A DNA stretch of 25,053 nucleotides, taken from assembly GCA_050744245.1 (NCBI GenBank), contig JBOGGX010000180.1, positions 1 to 25,053 of the forward strand. The letters are read 5' to 3'. This stretch comes from JBOGGX01 sp050744245. GTDB taxonomy: Bacteria; Actinomycetota; Acidimicrobiia; Acidimicrobiales; JBOGGX01. This document shows, in pieces, positions 21,805-25,053 of this stretch (the stretch's first letter is position 1; each line of letters starts with the position of its first letter). The notes under the pieces are model-generated. The model had not been told where the DNA came from, searched no databases, and was given only the letters and a program-made list of their open reading frames with translations. The position numbers and the translations under genes were made by a program.

Positions 21805-23514
21805 TCAGCCCGGCCGCCGTTCGCTCACCATGGGCGGAGCCGCCCCGTCCTCGCTCCTGACGCAGCGCACCCTGGTGCCCTGTCCGGGAAGGCTCTCGAT
21901 CTCGAGGGTGGCGCCGACGCTGGCCGCTCGTTCGCGCATGCCGACGATGCCGTAGGAGTCGGCTCGTCCGGCGCGCCCGGCGGGAAAGCCCCGGCCGTCG
22001 TCGGTGACCTCGAGGATGGCGGCGTGGCCGTCCGACCACCAGGTGATGGCGAGGTGGGTGGCGTTGGCGTGGCGCTCGACGTTGACCGCGGCCTCCTGGG
22101 CGATGCGGAACAACTCCCGCTCCTGGGGCAGAGGGAGCCGGCCGCTGGGCGTGCCGCTCACGTCGACCTCGATGCCACTGCGGTGGCTCAACCGGTCGCC
22201 CAACAACCCCAAGGCGGTCAGGATGTCCTGGTCGGGGGTCACCTCGGTGCGCAGCTCGTACAGCGTCTCCCGGACCTCGCTCACCACCCGGCGCGTGTCG
22301 TCACGCAGCCGCGCCAGCTCGGCCGCCACGTCGTCGCCCCGTTCGTTGGCCCGGATGAGCCGGTCGAGCTCGAAGGCGAGGTAGGCCAGCGACTGCCCGA
22401 TGCGGTCGTGGAGATCGCGGGCGAGTCGGTTGCGTTCCTCCTCGGCGCCGACGGTTCGCAGGCGGGAGAACCACCTGGCGTTGTCGATGGCCAGGGCGGC
22501 CGGCTCGACATAGCCGGACAGGAGCTCGACGTCGCGACGGTCGAAATGGTTGGGCTCGGCGTGCTCGAGGGCGATCAACCCGACGACCGAGCCGCGGGCG
22601 GGCAGCACGATGTAGAGCCCGGACCCGGCGGCCGGCCACAGCCCCGGCCCTCCGTCGGAGGACAGGTCGGACACCTGCACGAGGAACCCGCCGGCCACGG
22701 CGCGGGCCAGCGGCGGCGGCAGCCGGCCGGCGGCGATCTTGGCCGGCAGGTCGACCGTGGTGGCGGCCGGTCCGTCGGACCGGACCAGCTCCCATCCCTG
22801 GTCCGTCTCGTCGAACAGCAGGAGGGCGGCCAGCTCGTGGTCGAAGAGGTCGTGGAGCCGGGTGACCGTCGACTCGACCGTCTCGTTGAGATCGAGCGAG
22901 ACCGGCAGCGTCTGCGCCACGCGGTGCAGGGCGAACAGCAGGGCGTTGGCGTCGGCCAGCCGGCTCAGACGGTCCATGGCCGCCAGTTGGCGCCGGCTGG
23001 CCTCGCCCGAGAGGCGCCGGGCGTAGGTCGAGGTGACCGCGACCAGCATGAGCCAGGCCACCCAGACCCACTCGATGTCGCCGGGCCGGTTGTCGGTGAA
23101 GGCCACCTCGGCGGCCCCGACGCTCAAGGGGGCGCCGATGGCGATGGCCATCGCCGCGCTCAGCCCGCGGGCCAGGCCGGCCATGACGACATGGGTGACC
23201 AGGGTGTAGACGATCGGCGAGGCCAGGTAGCCGGTGAGGGCCACGACGAGGGCATGGAAGGTGATCCCGCTGAGCAGGGCCAGGGCGTCGGCGGTCGTGC
23301 CCCGGTCGCGGAGGGGGCGGATCGTCCTGAACAGGCCGTTGGCCACGAGCACGGCGAAGCACACGATGTCGATCGGGCGGTGCCGGTCGCCGGTGCCGAT
23401 GAGGTCGACCAGGCTGAGGCCGAGCGTCGCCCACCGGGTGAGCACGATCACCGACCGGAAGGGCTGGAGCCGGTCGACGCGCTCGCCCGAGCCCCGCGTC
23501 GAGACCGCAGCCAT
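21805..23514 (-). CDS. NarL-partner sensor histidine kinase with GAF domain
   Basis: 569 residues. The N-terminal part to about 165 holds several hydrophobic segments, probably five or six transmembrane helices (IVCFAVLVANGLF, FHALVVALTGYLASPIVYTL, VWVAWLMLVAV). A GAF-like domain spans about 205-345. The HisKA_3 dimerisation domain has phospho-acceptor His369 (RNRLARDLHDRIGQ). The ATPase domain has Asn478 (AQEAAVNVERHA), DDGRG (505-509) and GIVGMRERA. The ATG at 23514 is preferred over the longer ORF because a TACCCT box lies six bases upstream and the extension overlaps coaE. The signal sensed is unknown. Confidence 0.95.
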   Translation of the reverse strand: MAAVSTRGSGERVDRLQPFRSVIVLTRWATLGLSLVDLIGTGDRHRPIDIVCFAVLVANGLFRTIRPLRDRGTTADALALLSGITFHALVVALTGYLASPIVYTLVTHVVMAGLARGLSAAMAIAIGAPLSVGAAEVAFTDNRPGDIEWVWVAWLMLVAVTSTYARRLSGEASRRQLAAMDRLSRLADANALLFALHRVAQTLPVSLDLNETVESTVTRLHDLFDHELAALLLFDETDQGWELVRSDGPAATTVDLPAKIAAGRLPPPLARAVAGGFLVQVSDLSSDGGPGLWPAAGSGLYIVLPARGSVVGLIALEHAEPNHFDRRDVELLSGYVEPAALAIDNARWFSRLRTVGAEEERNRLARDLHDRIGQSLAYLAFELDRLIRANERGDDVAAELARLRDDTRRVVSEVRETLYELRTEVTPDQDILTALGLLGDRLSHRSGIEVDVSGTPSGRLPLPQERELFRIAQEAAVNVERHANATHLAITWWSDGHAAILEVTDDGRGFPAGRAGRADSYGIVGMRERAASVGATLEIESLPGQGTRVRCVRSEDGAAPPMVSERRPG

Positions 23515-23526
23515 CGCCAAAGGGTA
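23515..23526 (-). promoter_or_regulatory. Leaderless -10 box of the histidine kinase operon
   Basis: TACCCT at 23526-23521 on the minus strand ends six bases before ATG 23514, with no ribosome binding site between. It shares a 66-bp divergent gap with the coaE promoter. Confidence 0.5.
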
Positions 23527-23580
23527 CGGGGCGGCCGGCGGCCGGTGCGGCCGCGACCGCTCCGTGCCAGGATCGACGAC

Positions 23581-24177
23581 GTGCTTATCGTCGGGCTCAC
23601 GGGCGGGATCGGGTCGGGGAAGTCGACCGTGGCCCGCCGACTGGCGGCCAGAGGGGCGACGGTGATCGACGCCGACGCCATCACCCGACAGCTCCAGCGG
23701 CCGGGGACCGAGGTGTTCGACCGGATCGTCGAGCGCTTCGGGCCGGGCGTGGTCGGCCCGGACGGAGGCCTCGACCGCCCGGCCCTGGCCGCCGTCGTCT
23801 TCAACGACCCTGGCGCCCGGCGCGACCTGGAAGCCATCGTCCATCCGGCGGTGGCGGCCGAGGCCCAGCGCCGGATCGGGTCGATCGAGTGCGCCGACGG
23901 GATCGTCGTCTACGACGTTCCCCTCCTGGTGGAGGCGGCTCGGGGCGGGTTCGACACGGTCGTCGTGGTCGACGTCGACCCCGAGGTGGCCGTGCGCCGG
24001 CTGGTCGAGCAGCGGGGGATGGACGAGGCCGACGTCCGGGCCAGGATGGCCAGCCAGGCCGGCCGGCCCGACCGGCTGGCCGCGGCCGACCGGGTCGTCG
24101 ACAACTCGGACGGGCTCGACGATCTCGACCGCCGGGTCGACGAGCTGTGGGACTGGCTTCAGAAGGAGGGCTCGTGA
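23581..24177 (+). CDS. coaE: Dephospho-CoA kinase
   Basis: 198 residues. It phosphorylates dephospho-CoA at the ribose 3' position, the last step of CoA synthesis. P-loop at residues 8-16 (LTGGIGSGKST), then DADAITRQL (about 30-38), the conserved IVHPAV segment and YDVPLLVE. The GTG at 23581 is chosen because the protein starts directly with the P-loop strand, as in the family, and because CAGGAT lies seven bases upstream, a weak match to the leaderless box pattern. The 5' extension of the frame to 21538 covers the kinase genes and is rejected. Its stop overlaps the next start as GTGA. Confidence 0.96.
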   Translation: MLIVGLTGGIGSGKSTVARRLAARGATVIDADAITRQLQRPGTEVFDRIVERFGPGVVGPDGGLDRPALAAVVFNDPGARRDLEAIVHPAVAAEAQRRIGSIECADGIVVYDVPLLVEAARGGFDTVVVVDVDPEVAVRRLVEQRGMDEADVRARMASQAGRPDRLAAADRVVDNSDGLDDLDRRVDELWDWLQKEGS

Positions 24178-24419
24178 CGGAACCGGCAGAGGAGGAGGCG
24201 CTCGCGGCCGCGTGGTTGGCCGGATTCGCCGAGCGGTTGGGCGTCGCCACGCCGACCGCGGAGGAGTTCGAGGACCTGTTGGCGCTGGCCGCGGTGGCGG
24301 CCCATGCCTCGCACCGGACGGCGGCCCCCGTGGCCTGCTGGCTGGCGGCCCGGGCCGGCGTCAGCCCGGGCGAGGCGACGACCGTCGCCCGGGAACTCGG
24401 CCCCGCCGCCGAGGACTGA
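24174..24419 (+). CDS. DUF6457-like small helical protein
   Basis: 81 residues, Ala- and Glu-rich, all helical: AAAWLAGFAERLGVA, EEFEDLLALAAVAAHASHRT, APVACWLAARAGVSPGEATT. The central AAHASHRTAAPVACWLAARAG resembles DUF6457, a small actinobacterial family of unknown function that I recall from molybdenum-cofactor gene contexts. Start GTG 24174 overlaps the coaE stop by 4 nt and has AGAAGGAGGG upstream, so it is co-translated with coaE. Confidence 0.82.
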   Translation: MTEPAEEEALAAAWLAGFAERLGVATPTAEEFEDLLALAAVAAHASHRTAAPVACWLAARAGVSPGEATTVARELGPAAED

Positions 24420-24425
24420 ATCCAT

Positions 24426-24475
24426 CTCGACGCAGTCACGGTCGAATTTCGACCACAGCTGCGTCGAGTTTGCGG
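24426..24475 (+). terminator. Nested-hairpin element copy B, between the DUF6457 gene and uvrB
   Basis: It starts 6 nt after the stop at 24419. Outer arms CTCGACGCAG (24426-24435) and CTGCGTCGAG (24459-24468) pair over 10 bp. The inner arms GGTCGAA (24440-24446) and TTCGACC (24448-24454) pair. It ends with TTTGCGG. Element length, outer arms and the position of the inner stem match copy A at 5819-5868, while the inner stem sequence differs. It lies directly before the uvrB promoter, so it may act as a terminator, an operator or both. Confidence 0.6.
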
Positions 24476-24481
24476 TGGGGC

Positions 24482-24515
24482 TTGAGTGTCGTAGGGGGTC
24501 CGTACACTCTGACCC
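24482..24515 (+). promoter_or_regulatory. Leaderless uvrB promoter
   Basis: TACACT (24503-24508) ends seven bases before GTG 24516. A TTGAGT (24482-24487) could be the -35 box, but the 15-bp spacing is short. No ribosome binding site is present. Confidence 0.5.
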
Positions 24516-25053
24516 GTGCCCGAGTTCAAGGTGGTGTCCGACTTCGCCGCCGCCGGCGACCAGCCCATAGCCATCGACCGGCTGGCCGACGGCGTCCTGC
24601 GGGGCGACCGCCAGCAGACCCTGCTCGGCATCACCGGCTCGGGAAAGAGCGCCACCATCGCCTGGACGATCGAGCGGGTCCAGAAGCCGACGCTCGTCAT
24701 CGCCCCCAACAAGAGCCTGGCCGCCCAGCTGGCCAACGAGTTCCGCGAGTTCTTCCCCGAGAACCGCGTCGAGTACTTCGTCAGCTACTACGACTACTAC
24801 CAGCCCGAGGCCTACATCGCCTCGTCCGACACCTACATCGAGAAGGACTCCTCGGTCAACGACGAGATCGACCGGCTGCGCCACTCGGCCACGGCCGCGC
24901 TGCTCACCCGCCGCGACGTCATCGTCGTCGCCTCGGTGTCGTGCATCTACGGCTTGGGCTCGCCGGAGGAGTACCGCGAGAACGTGCTGTTCCAGCTGGT
25001 CGGCGACCACATCGACCAGCGCGAGTTCCTCCGCAAGCTGGTCGACATGCAGT
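24516..25053 (+). CDS. uvrB: Excinuclease ABC subunit B, N-terminal part
   Basis: The first 179 residues only; the gene runs off the right edge. UvrB is the damage-verifying helicase of nucleotide excision repair, loaded by UvrA. Walker A GITGSGKS (38-45), the motif IAPNKSLAAQL, the beta-hairpin signature YYDYYQPEAY (91-100) with YIEKDSSVNDEIDRLRHSAT, and VASVSCIYGLG are all present. The GTG at 24516 gives the usual N-terminus (FKVVSDFAAAGDQPIAI). Position next to coaE and rpsA agrees with the conserved actinobacterial order. Confidence 0.97.
   Translation, partial: MPEFKVVSDFAAAGDQPIAIDRLADGVLRGDRQQTLLGITGSGKSATIAWTIERVQKPTLVIAPNKSLAAQLANEFREFFPENRVEYFVSYYDYYQPEAYIASSDTYIEKDSSVNDEIDRLRHSATAALLTRRDVIVVASVSCIYGLGSPEEYRENVLFQLVGDHIDQREFLRKLVDMQ

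Noticed and set aside
21538..23580. 5' extension of the coaE frame
   Set aside because: It runs antisense to the histidine kinase and response regulator, and CoaE normally starts right before its P-loop.
24440..24454. SOS (LexA) box upstream of uvrB
   Set aside because: TCGAA and TTCGA halves are present, but they are one base apart instead of the spacing of the actinobacterial LexA site TCGAAC-N4-GTTCGA. They are better explained as the inner stem of the nested hairpin.

Overview
This is a very GC-rich bacterial chromosome segment. It fits a deep-branching actinobacterium, and class Acidimicrobiia is my best guess. The reasons are the codon use, many GTG starts, TANNNT -10 boxes sitting 6-7 nt before start codons (leaderless transcription), an ANTAR regulator of PdtaR type, DUF4235 and DUF6457 proteins, and the gene order pdtaR-polA-rpsA-coaE-uvrB, which is also the order I recall from Mycobacterium tuberculosis. 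The taxon is inferred from content only.

Left end (1-3780), accessory region. It opens with a CRISPR array (36-nt repeats, 34-38-nt spacers, decayed last repeat near 455) and no cas gene inside the window. Then come a VapBC toxin-antitoxin pair on the + strand, a frameshifted 5' fragment of a bcp gene, a quinone-oxidoreductase-like gene broken by two compensating frameshifts, a second VapC with a Phd/YefM-type antitoxin, a small helix-turn-helix protein and a conserved hypothetical protein. The bcp fragment at 1168 matches the intact bcp start at 3781, so about 2.6 kb of this block lies between direct repeats.

Middle (3781-10464). Intact bcp, a FabZ-like dehydratase, an ECF sigma factor and an O6-methylguanine-DNA methyltransferase lie in one direction with short gaps or overlaps. 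Facing them is a complete type II fatty-acid synthesis operon (fabD-fabH-fabG-acpP-fabF). Its FabD carries an extra C-terminal lipoyl-like domain. A tRNA-Leu(CAA) lies beyond the operon promoter region.

Right half (10467-25053). A small membrane protein is followed by two long minus-strand ORFs that look like in-frame fusions: 4-alpha-glucanotransferase with a LigD-type polymerase, and an EamA transporter with a DUF3105-like lipoprotein domain. Then comes the conserved core: a coiled-coil protein, PdtaR, DNA polymerase I, DUF4235, ribosomal protein S1, a minus-strand histidine kinase/response regulator pair, CoaE, DUF6457 and the start of UvrB.

The most unusual signal is a pair of 50-nt nested-hairpin elements, one after fabF (5819-5868) and one between the DUF6457 gene and uvrB (24426-24475). 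The outer arms are nearly identical. The 22-nt centres differ in sequence but keep a 5-bp stem and 5-nt loop at the same positions, which is compensatory change as in a structured RNA or DNA element.
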